Positions 1-10,908 of a stretch of 26,220 nucleotides of DNA are shown piece by piece. The DNA lies in assembly GCA_000934455.1 (NCBI GenBank), contig KN884858.1, positions 39,011 to 65,230 on the forward strand. Reading direction: 5' to 3'. Every line of letters starts with the position of its first letter. The stretch's first letter is position 1. Both the position numbers and the translations under genes were made by a program. The DNA is from Apostichopus parvimensis (Eukaryota > Echinodermata > Holothuroidea > Aspidochirotida > Stichopodidae). Below the pieces are notes generated by a model. That model searched no databases. It was not told where the DNA came from and worked only from the letters and a program-made list of their open reading frames with translations.

Positions 1-6
1 AGAACA

Positions 7-131
7 CAAGAACACATCTGGTTTCATCATTCTAGTCTCTAACATATCATTCCTGTCCTGCATACTTGCAAATACAATACTTCAGAATGTCACAAGAACA
101 CCTCCGGTTTCATCATTCTAGTCTCTAACAT
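7..131. repeat. Two-copy 39-bp direct repeat
   Basis: Positions 7-45 and 93-131 carry the same 39-bp sequence, starting CAAGAACAC and ending CTCTAACAT, with two or three mismatches. The copies are offset by 86 bp. The DNA between them is not visibly repeated. Origin unknown; it may be the edge of a larger tandem array lying left of the window. Confidence 0.8.
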
Positions 132-235
132 GCTCAGTATGGAGCACAACCAGTGCAAATCTTTGAGTTTTTTCTCGCAATCTCGAACCGAGAGTTTGAA
201 TCAAGTGCTCCAAACACCGCAGGTGCTATATCAGC

Positions 236-320
236 GGCTACATACAGTACTACAGTAAATCCTGTCGCATTACGTCACGTGGCACGGTTCTGTTCTCGCG
301 CGGGTGAAAGCATCTCGCCT
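236..320. promoter_or_regulatory. CpG-containing promoter-like patch (candidate)
   Basis: This is a short cluster of CpGs in otherwise CpG-poor DNA. It contains a CRE-like TTACGTCA fused to an E-box CACGTG at about 269-280, then CTCGCGCGGG at about 295-304. Such a cluster is compatible with a promoter on either strand, possibly that of RNF180, whose first exon lies somewhere upstream of 9883. No TATA box, initiator or verified exon supports it, so this is a weak guess. Confidence 0.22.
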
Positions 321-699
321 TTGATCAATTTGTAAACTCGACACCACTCTTGTAATTTTCACCTTCCCCCTAAAATCAAATAGACAATGTTTTGTGCATT
401 TGAATGTCATCCATGGGCAAAAGCCAAAGATACTGAAATTTCAGGTGTGTGCGACTGGTACAGAATCACCCAGTCGGTCTGGCTTTGTTCCGATACAAAA
501 GTTACCCCTGCTGGGAGGGAAGAAAGAGAGACCTTCAGGCCCCGCTTACTTTGCACAATGTCAGTCTAAGCTTAGTGCTGAGTCTAACATCATAACCTAC
601 GTACATGTAGAAACACAGCCATCACCACTCCATTGTGTCTCGACAGTACCAGCTAGGTGTCTGTGCAATATCAAGGTAAAACTTTAAACTTAAATTTGA

Positions 700-3600
700 G
701 AAGAACTTTGTGTCACAAAAGTATTCACTGCATCTGATACAGTATAACATGCTTCAAGATTGATTAGAATCAAAATAGACAACATTTTGTATCTGTACAG
801 TATGTATTGTACCTTCCTCATACAGTATATTGGATTTCAGTGAACGGGAAACAATTGCAGTGTTCAAATACAAAAGAATTTGTTTTTTAATTTTTTACCT
901 TCAAGTACTCTTGATATGATGTGAGATAATGCTTACTGTACTCATTTACCTAAAAGGCATTACTATGTGTAATTGAATGAAGCATATTGTAATGTCATGA
1001 AAGTTATGTAACTGTAATAAGTAATGTGTATGATTCATATTCGGGATTCCCACTACTCTACTAGTACCATTTCACAGGAAGATGTCTCATGTTGTAGTTA
1101 CGGATTAATGTAAATTGTAACCTGGACAGGATATCTACTGTGTATGTTACAATTAATGTTTGTACTATGTATGTACAGTAACATTCATGATTGCGGTTGT
1201 TATGAATTGTTCATATTAAACAGTAGCATACAGTGTATTTAACTACCTGCCAATTTGAAGATACTGTATGTACAGTAACAATCGTACTGTGGGGTCTGTA
1301 GGTAACATTTCGGTAGCTATGCTGTTGTGTTTGTAAGTACTGCACTGTACCTGCCCCTTCGTACTCAAGCCACTGATTAATATGTTCTGTGTGCATTGCA
1401 ATCTTCTGTTCTGGTGTGAATAATGTAGTGGTGTATAGGGTGTGTCTTAAACGAAGACCTCTAAAACATAGATCAAATATATCTCAACTAGAAATGTTCT
1501 TTATTTACACAGATGGTGTTATTTACTTCGCTCCCCGCTTACCTGTCTCCCCACAACATTAGCACCTCATTCTACCGTGTCTAGTATGCCCTGGTAATCT
1601 TTTAACACTGTGCACCCTCAGTGACCGGCCACTTGCGGTCAATGCCCTTCCTTCTCATTCTTCCACCCAAAGTGTTTACACATACGTTTTCGTAGTGGAT
1701 TAAAATCTTTCGGAAATTGCCCAGAATATATTGGATTTTTACCTTCTTTACATCCTATTGGATTTGAGTTTCTATGTTTGTGCTTTTCACAATGGGCTTC
1801 AATATAAGTCATGAAATAAACCACTAAAATAAATTTGACTTGGTAATATGCAATATCTGCCAATATGACTTGAATTGAAAAGCAACGGTACCAGCATGAC
1901 CATCATATCGCAAATTAATATTATCATAGATCTTCTAAAATAATGGGGAACAAGAGACAAAGTGTCATAAACACGTATCATTTTAGACTAATTTAATATA
2001 CTAATGGTCTTTGGTTTTGGTCCTCTTGTTAGATACCATTATGCACTTTTGTCAAAACCAAGATGAATACAGTAAAGAACCTTGCAGGTCTTCAATCTTC
2101 TTTTAAAGGTTTTAGTTTAAAAGAGCAGTGATCAATGTTGTAAAGTCATTATGGGTAATGTTCCATCGTCTGTACAGGTTTTTGCTCGTTGTTTCACTAT
2201 TGCTAAACATGGCTGTTTGTTCTCTCATTTACTTTCAAAATTCTGTACCGTATGTATATTCCGATATTACTTTAGTCTTCTTTATGAGCCCTAAATGCAA
2301 GAAAAAACCTTAAGGTTAATCAATAACTGAGGAGGACACACCAGGTTACAAAAGATGCCAACAGTGCATCTCTCAAATGTTTTCAGAAAGGAACTATTTG
2401 GATTGTAGGATGCGTAGGACATGTGCACTACATACTGTGCATTTTGCAATGCTGACAAACTTGTGTACGTATATATATGTAAAGTTAATACATGTGTAAA
2501 GCCGCAGTGGTAGTTTGTACAGCATAACAAACTTATTTATATTACAGTAGCATATATATATATTGCGGTGTATAGCTCACGTCAGACAGACATTCTGGCT
2601 GGTTTCACAGCTATCAGCAGGATACGACCTCCCAGAGATCAAGTTACTCTTACACTCCACCCTTGATAGCAAGGACAGAGTACATACAGTGTGCCTGGCC
2701 ATATACTGCATAGCAAATAGGCAGACTCAGGCTTTCCTGCGGGAAGCCCCGTAGATGAGAGGAACTAAATTGGTAATTACAGATGTGATGACAATTAGTG
2801 GGTAACATGCAGCGCAGTTGAATAGAAACTGCAGAGTTAGGTTTGCTGTGGAATTTCCATCGGCCCTGGTAAAAAATGCTTTAACTTGATCAGGTTAGGC
2901 TTGCTGCTCCTTTGCATATGCTGCAGTTGTCGTGGTGACCACAGGTACAACCCATATATTTTGTCTTTTTCAGTTCTTTTGTTTTTCAAAGTTGAGTGCA
3001 GTATTTTTGGCTAAAGTAATAAAGATCTACATTCCATTTCTCACACTGCTTTCTCAACTATGGGAATGACTAAGTTTCTGTGAAGCTGTCCATGCTGTAC
3101 AGTATGTGCTTTGCTGTTGTTTTGTTGTTGATATTTACAGCCTGTTCAGTAGGTAGGTTGTTCAGCACTAAGTAGAATCAATTAACGTTATATGTTTGTT
3201 ATAACGCCGACTTGTTTACAAGTAACATTTTTCTTCACATGTGGTATTAAACATCCTCAACTTGACTGCTGAATACCTTGCACTGAATCTGTAGAGAAAC
3301 CATACATCCCAAAAGTGTGGCATGAAAATTTGATGAATGTTCACACGATTTTAACAGGAATGATTGTGTTTGCAAGACACATGAACTTTATACAGTATTG
3401 CTTTAATAGTTTTGTTTCACAAAATACTGTATATTTATGAAGCAGGTATCAACTCAACTGTTTGTTGTACAATAAGTTCATTGGAGACCCACCTGGGCCT
3501 AACCTGTGCATTACATTTGGGAGAGAAGTGGTTAAATGGTTAATAATGTCAGTACCAGATACCTTTGTGGGGAGAGATTTATTAGCCTAGATTCATTTGT

Positions 3601-4020
3601 TATTGCAATGGTGTGTATTTTTATCATGAACCAGTAGTTTTTAACATAAAATTTGGTCTAGATCGAAACAAGTCTTTTCTATTTAAAGTATTATCCATCT
3701 GTAACCACATCAAAACAAAGTTACTGTATTTAGCAATATATTTGATCAATGTATCAATTTTCTAAACGGTGGTGACAGCATTTTGCGGTGTGACTCCTTT
3801 CACCTGCTTTAGCTTGTCAAAGAAGATCAGTTTACTAAAGTCACTCTTTGGCAGAGTTCTTGCAATCAAGAGGGACTACAGTATATACTACCATTGAACA
3901 AATAAAAAACAATTTCTTGTGGTTTTTGAGAGATCTAGGCTAACTCAACCACATTCATTCAAGATTCCACAACAACAAGTATACAAAGGTACTGTACTAA
4001 AGTGTGTTTTAAGGTCATAT
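700..4020. other. Gene-poor stretch, no recognised exon
   Basis: AT-rich DNA with scattered stops in all frames and many copies of TACAGTA/TACTGTA. The piece GTCTTAAACGAAGACC at 1444-1459 resembles a dispersed repeat fragment. A 63-codon open frame at 2563-2754 (+), somewhat richer in GC, matches nothing I recognise. It is probably RNF180 5' flank or intron, because the N-terminal zinc-binding exon of that gene must lie upstream of 9883. I looked for a C-x2-C-x2-C pattern and did not find it. Confidence 0.5.
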
Positions 4021-4021
4021 G

Positions 4022-4560
4022 TTATTCACACTTTCATTTCATATCATGTTATTTCAATTCATTTCTTTTCATTTGTTTCTTTGTAATATACAGTACAATG
4101 ATTACAATATTTGGAAATAATGTGATGTAGAACTTTGCAAATTAAATATATGTTACAAAAGAAAGTAATCTAAAAAACCTATGTTGGCTTGTGAGGCAGG
4201 TCACTCCTGTTCCAAAAATGCAAGAACTATAAAAAAAAAAAAAAAAAAACACTCCTGTTCCAAAAATGCAAGAACTATAAAAAAAAAAAAAAAAAATGGG
4301 GGAAACATATATATCCAATTGATCACTAAGTATGTATAATTATGCTGAATATGCTTGTTCTTAAAATATGAAAGTATTAAAGTTGCAGTTCGAATTGCAT
4401 TAGGAAGCACATTCCATGCAGGGGATGCTCGTAAATGTGGTAAGCTGTGACAAATAGACTGCCTTATATTATGGTCATGTGTGTCACAGTTAAACGAGAA
4501 GAAATTGTTAAAAATATGTGGGTGGAAGCTCGTGCATAATGCGGTAAGCAAAGACAGCAT
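4022..4560 (-). mobile_element. 5'-truncated non-LTR retrotransposon (LINE) 3' end
   Basis: On the - strand, 4560 to about 4330 encodes a peptide with the C-terminal signature of ORF2 from CR1/L2-like non-LTR elements: HDHNIRQS, then SPAWNVLPNAIRTAT, then SYFKNK. It corresponds to the usual 'HDHNTR ... W-N-x-LP-x-x-IR ... F-K' end that follows the reverse transcriptase. An in-frame TAA cuts it off upstream, so there is no RT core and the copy is dead. The following 3' untranslated part runs to about 4022 and ends in an imperfect GAAAT-rich tail, typical of these elements. A homologous tail lies at 23735-23865. Family assignment is from motif memory, not a search. Confidence 0.66.
4202..4296. 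repeat. 47/48-bp tandem duplication including poly-A runs
   Basis: The unit is a 29-bp piece (CACTCCTGTTCC through AAGAACTAT) followed by an A-run. It occurs at 4202-4249 (19 A) and 4250-4296 (18 A). It sits within the 3' part of the LINE remnant; in that element's sense orientation the runs are T-runs. The near-perfect identity, including homopolymer length, suggests a recent duplication or an assembly artefact. Confidence 0.9.
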
Positions 4561-5285
4561 CCTGAACGTGGATTAGGTCTGCAAACATCAACAGATTGAT
4601 TTCTTTGAAATATTTAACTTCTTTTTAATCAATCTAGGCTTTGTTTGATCTCTGCTGTTGAATATCTTGTAAGTCAACAAGGAAGCATATTGTGGTTTAT
4701 ATTCATTGATATATAATAATAGCAGGGTAGGGGTAGGGGTGTTGTCAAATCCATGCTTACTGTGTGTATTTGTCCTGTATTGAACTTCAACTCCAATTTG
4801 TGAATGTACCAGCTTTCAGGAACAATATCCGAGGACCTATATACCTAATTGGCTGGTTTTGTTTGTAAAGTGGTAAGGAGTTTATAGTAAGTATACTTTC
4901 CAAAGCGCAGAGTGAAAACTAATAATTTCCATAAGCCTGAGTTAATTGTTCACACGTACAGTTACATTATACTGTATGCATAAATCTAGGCCATCCGAGG
5001 CATCAAAGTGCAAAATTAATTACACAAAGTATTCTAGAGTGGAATCTCTACAAACTTTACCTTCCATATATATAGCTCTTCAGTGACAACTCATTTCCAA
5101 AGCCCAGATGTTAAATTTGATCACAAAATAAAGGGAGCACTACTGTAACATGGCATCTAGTCCATGTTATTCTTGAGGTACTGTATCAAAGTGCTACTAT
5201 ATTGGCGCAAAAGATGCGGGTAGGACCCAACTGTGGTCACCCTTGAGGGTACTGAAAGGGACTAAGAGGAATAGAGGAGTAAATA
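4561..5285. other. Non-coding stretch
   Basis: AT-rich DNA with no exon-like frame. It contains a small GGGTAGGGGTAGGGGT run at about 4725-4740 and TACWGTA motifs at about 4970, 5141 and 5179. No RT-core sequence continues the LINE remnant to its left. Confidence 0.5.
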
Positions 5286-5286
5286 T

Positions 5287-5716
5287 GAAGGGAGTTATGG
5301 ACGGGCATACTGTAGGAAGGGAGTAAGGGAGGGGGCATAGGAAGGGAGTTAGGAAGGGTGCATAAGAAGGGAGTTAGTGAGGAGACATAGGAAGGGAGTT
5401 AGGGAGGGGCATAGGAAGGGAGTTAGGGAGGGTGCATTAGAAGGGAGTGAGGGTGGGTGCATAAGAAGGGAGTTAGGGAGGGGGCATAGGAAGGGGGTTC
5501 GGGAGGGGGCATAGGAAGGGAGTTGGGGAGGGGGCATAGGAAGGGAGTGAGGGAAGGGGCATAGGAAGGGAGTTAGGGAGGGTGCATAAGAAGGGAGTTA
5601 GAGTGGGTGCATAAGAAGGGAGTTAGTGAGGAGACATACGTAGGAAGGGAGTTAGGGAGGGGGCATAGGAAAGGAGTTTGGGAGGGGGCATAGGAAGGGA
5701 GAGGGAAGAAGCATAG
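5287..5716. repeat. G-rich 25-bp minisatellite, about 17 units
   Basis: The consensus unit is GAAGGGAGTTAGGGAGGGGG followed by CATAG. About 17 head-to-tail units of 23-29 bp were counted. Two units carry insertions (CATACTGTAG at 5304-5313 and CATACGTAG near 5635). Variants recur as blocks: a 'GTGCATAA' unit followed by a 'GTTAGTGAGGAGACATA' unit appears near 5359-5390 and again near 5603-5638, which points to multi-unit duplication. The + strand has runs of three or more G in every unit, so G-quadruplex formation is plausible. The open frame on the opposite strand across it is only a repeat artefact. Confidence 0.95.
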
Positions 5717-8700
5717 GGCAGGAAGCTATCGTTTGAAGAGCAAAATAGAACATTGTCTATCCTCAGAACTTTGTTTGGCTGAATAATTTATTTAACATAT
5801 AGTATCAACACTACGTTTAGTTCTGCCCTTCTTACAGTACATGTATCTAGTTCTCCATTGTCTACGACAAGTTGAACGATCTACCCAGTAAAGCACATCT
5901 TCAGAAACTTTTTATGAACTATGGAAGAGCACTTTAGATCCAAGAAAAGACAAATATTTTAAGCAAAGGTGGACTTGTGCTTTATGGAACTTTCCACATG
6001 TATAGACTGTAATGTAATTCTATTACCGATGACTTTATCTCTGTGTGCTGTTCATTGCACGAACAGTAGATACTTTATGCAAGTATGCATTGGTCACACC
6101 GCTGATATTATAGCTCACTCATAAAAGAGGGTTGAGTTTATGAAGCAAGGTTCATGCCAGCAATGCCGTTGGGTAGGGAAGATCACCAAACACTCTATAA
6201 AACCAATGAAAAAATCGTCAAAATATAATTGAATTAAATTTTGGAAATAACAAAACGATACAACCTTAATAATCCGACCAGTCGGTATACATTATCCTTA
6301 ATTTCTTATCCCACCAACAAAAATATGCCCTCCCCAGCGCAAGTCACAAATGTTTCTCTTTCATTTAAATAAAAACTAAAGGATAACACGTAATGAATCC
6401 CCCTCCCGCCCCCAGTCCTGACGTGTGCCCCAAAGCTATTGACTACCCAATCGCAGTGCAATTACAATACAATATTATCTAATACACACGTTCATATACG
6501 GGAGCAAGGGCAATCAATATGTGTAAGGCAGCTGAAACCTAGCCTAGTCCCAACATAAATTATATATAGTTATTGTGTGTAGCCTAGCCTAGCAACATTG
6601 TATAGCTATTGTATGGCTATTGTATACTGTAGGTCCTACTGTTACACATGCACAGTAATGTACAGTACTTGTGTACATTTAAAGTACTTCACAGAAAACT
6701 CACACTAGCCATGATGGCAACTAAGGACAATGTACTGTAGCTAGCCATACAATCTTTTCATTTTCATGATGACTCAACATACATAAATTTGCTACTTTCA
6801 TAACAGCTGTCCAGTATAGACTAGCCAACCACATCCTCTGAGCTGTACTACTCTAGTATAGGCCATTGACTTTTTACTGTTGTGGTTTCTAGTCAGTGTA
6901 CAGTAGGTGTCTAAATTCTTTGTTTGTATTTTGGTATTTGTTGCTCAAATTACCAAGTACCAGATCTAGTTTCATTGAATCTGTTTAATAAAATGACTAA
7001 TAATTGGGTCAAGTCTGTATGTGCATATAACCACCACATCCTTATCATATTCAGGGTTAATCTTATGGGATTTTTCTAGCAGTCCTTTGGACAATCAGGC
7101 CTAACATTTTGGTTTTCTGGACAACTGCATGACCATTAAAATTTGCCCCGTACAAAATACTGTATGGTGCAACTAATGTATATACCGTATCTCTGATCAA
7201 TCTGTGTACTTGGCAGCAGTACAGTACCTGAGCAATGTACTATATATACATAGAGTAGTCTTGTAGCCAGATAAGTGATTTGTAATTTAGTGAAAATCAA
7301 TTTTTATACATCGTAGAGCCTGATAGAGGTCATATCAGTATCACCTGTATGACTGACCTATTTAACCTAATTTATTCAGCCCACATACTGTATGATGCAT
7401 AGAAATGGATAGAATATTACAGACTTTGATCAATTATTCCTGATAATCATACAGACCTGTCTGCATACATGTTACTGTATGTGTGTTACAGTAGCTATAA
7501 TAACTCATACAAAAGAAATTAATTAAACTGATCTACCGTACTTTAAAGTGTTATTCCAAAAATGGCCTGTTGGCATTCAACTAAGTAATTCATACCCTGG
7601 GGGCGCTTCAGTACGCACCGTTATTCAGTTCATGTCACAGTTCATGTGGCAGTTTACGTACTAAAGTACCAGTGGTAGGTAGGCTGTGCCCCATTCATGC
7701 CCCATTCATGCCCCTATTGAAGGCAGTCACATGACCTAGAAATTGTTCTTCCTGTCTCACTCTGGTGATGATATTTGAATTTTTTTCAAATTTTGGCAAT
7801 ATTTTGTGAATGCATCTGGCAACAGCAATGTGAATGATATCCTCACAGCAAAATTTTGTTGTGAAAATTTTTCCTTTGCTTTTATAATATTAAACTGGTT
7901 CATTTAAATAGATTATAATTTGGAAAGTTAAGTTTTTGAAGAACATTATCCCAGATGACATCATAGACCAACTACTACTACTGTGATCCACTCCGGGTCA
8001 GAAATGAGGGTTTAACCAGTCAAAATATGTTACATTCAATCAACCATATCTTAAGTTAGGGTCAACATGATGGGGTGGGGGGTTCAACCAGCAGAGTGAA
8101 ATAGTTTCCTTTTCCAAAGAAGTGTCAAATCGTCTTTCATCAGAAGATGCCTTAAATCATGTCTCGTTTGTTCAGGGGATAGTTGAGACTGATATGGGAG
8201 GGGGGGGGGGGTTGGGGGATGCACCTAATACTGTAACCACAAAGATGATGAACTAACTAAACATTAACTTGATCTTTCCGATATAAACATCACAAACACT
8301 AGTTATGTTTTGCTGCCATGCTGATGGAGAAATATATATAATCTGCAGCCTAGTTTTATCGATTTTACAGACATGAGTGTGTTTGATGGTGTCAGGTAAT
8401 AATGTACTCTGTCATATGGGAGGGATTACTTGCACTAATGCAGATAATCCAAATGTATTAACCAGGGGATACTGAAGGAGCGTGGTACTGTGTGCGTAGT
8501 CCATATTCCTGACAACTCCAGTTTAAAGTACTACTCTACAGTCTGTAAGCACAATACTTAAAGCACCCATGATTCTATATATCTTATTTGATATATATTA
8601 GCTGGTTGTACAGAAATTGAATTGTCAGTATATCACATTGTACAGTAAGTACACAGTAACTAACAAAAGATCCATGTTTTAAAAAAGATTTTCTTGAACA

Positions 8701-9882
8701 TACAGTGTTACACCATGCCTAGCATATAGAGTACAGTATTGCAACATGTTTAATAGACAGATGTGTGTATACCATTGTCTGGGGTTCTGTAAACATGTTT
8801 TTGTTGGGTTTTCATAGATGGATGTAGTGGATGTAGAGAGAACCCACCATACTGTAATTACAATATAGTACTGTAGGTCTACATTATGCAATGGGGGATC
8901 TTTTGACATTGATTTGTTCTCTATATTTGACACACATTATGCTGTCAAAAATGGTTTTGTTTATCTTCATCGGTTTAATTAAACACATCGCCTGAGCATC
9001 TAAGTCTTATATATACTGTATATCCAAAGTGATATCCCTTATTACATGGACTGAAGCTGTGTAAATACAGTGTAGCTGCAGTAATGTATGATGCTTTGTG
9101 TATAAAATTTTTGAATTCTTTGATAAAAGTGTAGTTTAGCTGGTATTTTTCCACCTCATTTGACATGTAACCTGATCTTGTGGGAGGGTCCCATTTATAT
9201 GTATCACTGTCTCTATTCAAGGCAACTGTTTAAAAATCAATGGAAAACTTCTACCGCAATCAGGTTACCATATAGTCCCAAATGAAAAAACTATTGGCAT
9301 TGAATTTTTTTTTAAACTTTATTATTATTATGATTTTTTTTTTGTCTCCTTCAGCGTGGTGGCATAAGCTGTAAGGTGAACTATTGCAAACAAGCTCGAC
9401 AATTGTTCCCTCTGCTTAGCTTCTAATGCCCCTACCGACCTATTTATGAATTAGGTCATGTTTGCACTGTGCAAAGCCCCCCTTGGAACCACAAATCCAC
9501 TATAGTGCAGAACCTTAAACTCAGATAGCAGCTTGTCACGGTGGGCTTGAGGATGTTTTTCAGAGTAATTGGCAGGAGAGCAGGACTGACTGGGTAAATT
9601 GCTAAATATAGAGGATTTCCTGTGGAGCGGTTAGCAAAAGACAAGCAGCCATCGGTTTGTTATACAGTCGTAAGGTCTGCCAGAGAAATGTAATTACGAA
9701 TCTTCGAACCGATTGGAAACACATGTGTTATTGTCAGTTTTAAAAAAGAAAAAGGGATCGATTCGGCGAAAAACTGCCATAGATGTTATTTTTTGTCGAT
9801 GGAGAGTTGACATGCTACCGTTAAATGCACGCAGATCCATGACTTTTTCCCCTTTGTTGTCTTCATTTTGTTTCATTTATAG
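5717..9882. other. Gene-poor stretch upstream of the first visible RNF180 exon
   Basis: No exon could be supported. The region holds many TACWGTA motifs, a G-run tract at 8197-8219, CCCCATTCATG repeated twice near 7690, and T-runs near 9307-9342. It is probably intronic to RNF180, since the coding frame is already open at the acceptor at 9881-9882, but an upstream exon was not found. A small CpG-bearing patch at about 9750-9835 just before the acceptor contains only short open frames. Confidence 0.5.
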
Positions 9883-10908
9883 GCCAGCTGGACAAAAGGC
9901 AAACTCCTTTGTCTCAAATGTGGAGGCAGCCTAGGTTCATTTGACTTCACTGTGCAAGCGACCCGTGGGCTTGGACTCCACCCTGCCGTACCCTGTGTCC
10001 ATCTGGTAAGGAGCCGAGCGGACCGTTGTTTCATGGCCTCTCCACCAGTTGCACGGGTGAAACCCTTTCAGGCGGAGGAAAAGCCGGCCGTGGACTTACC
10101 ATTGGAGAATCATCAGGTTTCAGTGTCCCTTTGTTCGAAACATGGAGTCACAGGAAAATCAGAGTTACATAACATGGATCTCTGTTGGCATTCCAGCTTG
10201 ACCAAGGAAAGCAGCAGCATCGCACAGAGTAGTGCTCTAATGACAAACTGTGGTTGTGAACGCGGGAGAGCCACTTTGAACGATAGTCCTCTCGCTAAAA
10301 CAAATACCGAAAAATTGAACGAAACATCTTCAGAAAACGATCCGTTTCTTCTACAGATGTTCAACGAAGATACGGAAACTGTGACCACTTATATAGCAAA
10401 TAGACTCAGAGATGACAAGAAGGAGAGGAAAGTGCAATACTGCAGTCATTCTTGCCAGATATACCACCCACAAGTGCATTCCAACTGCTCAGACGACAAA
10501 ATGAGAGACAAGCCTCCTCTGGCCCCAAAAGACACCTCCACCGAACCACCGGAAAACAGTATCGACAATTCGGACACAGAAGGAGCCCAGTTGCTGCTGG
10601 CAGAGAGGAACCCACTACTCAACGCCAGGGATGATCTTTCGTTAGGCGATGCTTCAAGTCAAGAGGCGACCATAGAGGAGGAACTGGTGGTGTCGTCTTC
10701 TTCACCCCCGCCACACCTGCCAGAGAGTCCGGAAGATTTCCTACATGGCTGGGATATGTTGGAGGATTTGGAGGAACTCAATTCCTCGACGTATCCCAGT
10801 CAAACCAGGGCCGAGCTGAAACGGGAGAAAAACCGCCGCAAGAGAGAGAAGAGGAAACTGAAGAAGCGAAGCAATATGTATTTCCAAGTCCTGGACCAGG
10901 ATATCAAG
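9883..10908 (+). CDS. RNF180: RNF180 E3 ubiquitin ligase, large central exon (partial gene)
   Basis: RNF180 (Rines) is a membrane-anchored RING-type E3 ligase; in mammals ZIC2 and MAO-A are reported substrates. This 342-codon exon starts after the acceptor TTTCATTTATAG and reads in phase 0: ASWTKGKLLCLKCGGSLGSF. That matches the vertebrate segment with Trp, Gly-Lys-Leu, Cys-x2-Cys-Gly and Leu-Gly-x-Phe, and is followed by a VHLVRSRAD stretch matching the vertebrate VHLSKSRTD. The middle is low-complexity and acidic. The end carries EDFLHGWDM (vertebrate LDFLH) and the basic block ELKREKNRRKREKRKLKKR at residues of about 310-330. The exon ends ATCAAG|GTAAAG. The GTG at 9952 is not a start, because coding runs upstream to the acceptor. 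The protein's N-terminus, roughly 75 residues in vertebrates, is not in any exon I could find here. Confidence 0.93.

Noticed and set aside
1639-1863. 74-codon - strand open frame
   Set aside because: It looks protein-like in part, but no family, motif or neighbouring exon was recognised; it is likely chance.
3270-3426. Possible N-terminal RNF180 exon (contains KVWHENLMN, recalling a vertebrate VWHMN motif)
   Set aside because: There is no Cys-rich zinc motif before it, no convincing splice sites, and a stop shortly upstream; the match is too short.
5349-5537. Open frame with Pro/Ser/Leu repeats on the - strand
   Set aside because: It is the translation of the 25-bp minisatellite.
9713-9934. 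+ strand open frame overlapping the RNF180 acceptor
   Set aside because: It runs out of frame with the RNF180 exon, crosses the intron-exon border and has no known motif.
9952-9954. GTG at the head of the long open frame as a start codon
   Set aside because: The upstream codons from 9883 match RNF180 directly after a splice acceptor, so this GTG is an internal Val.
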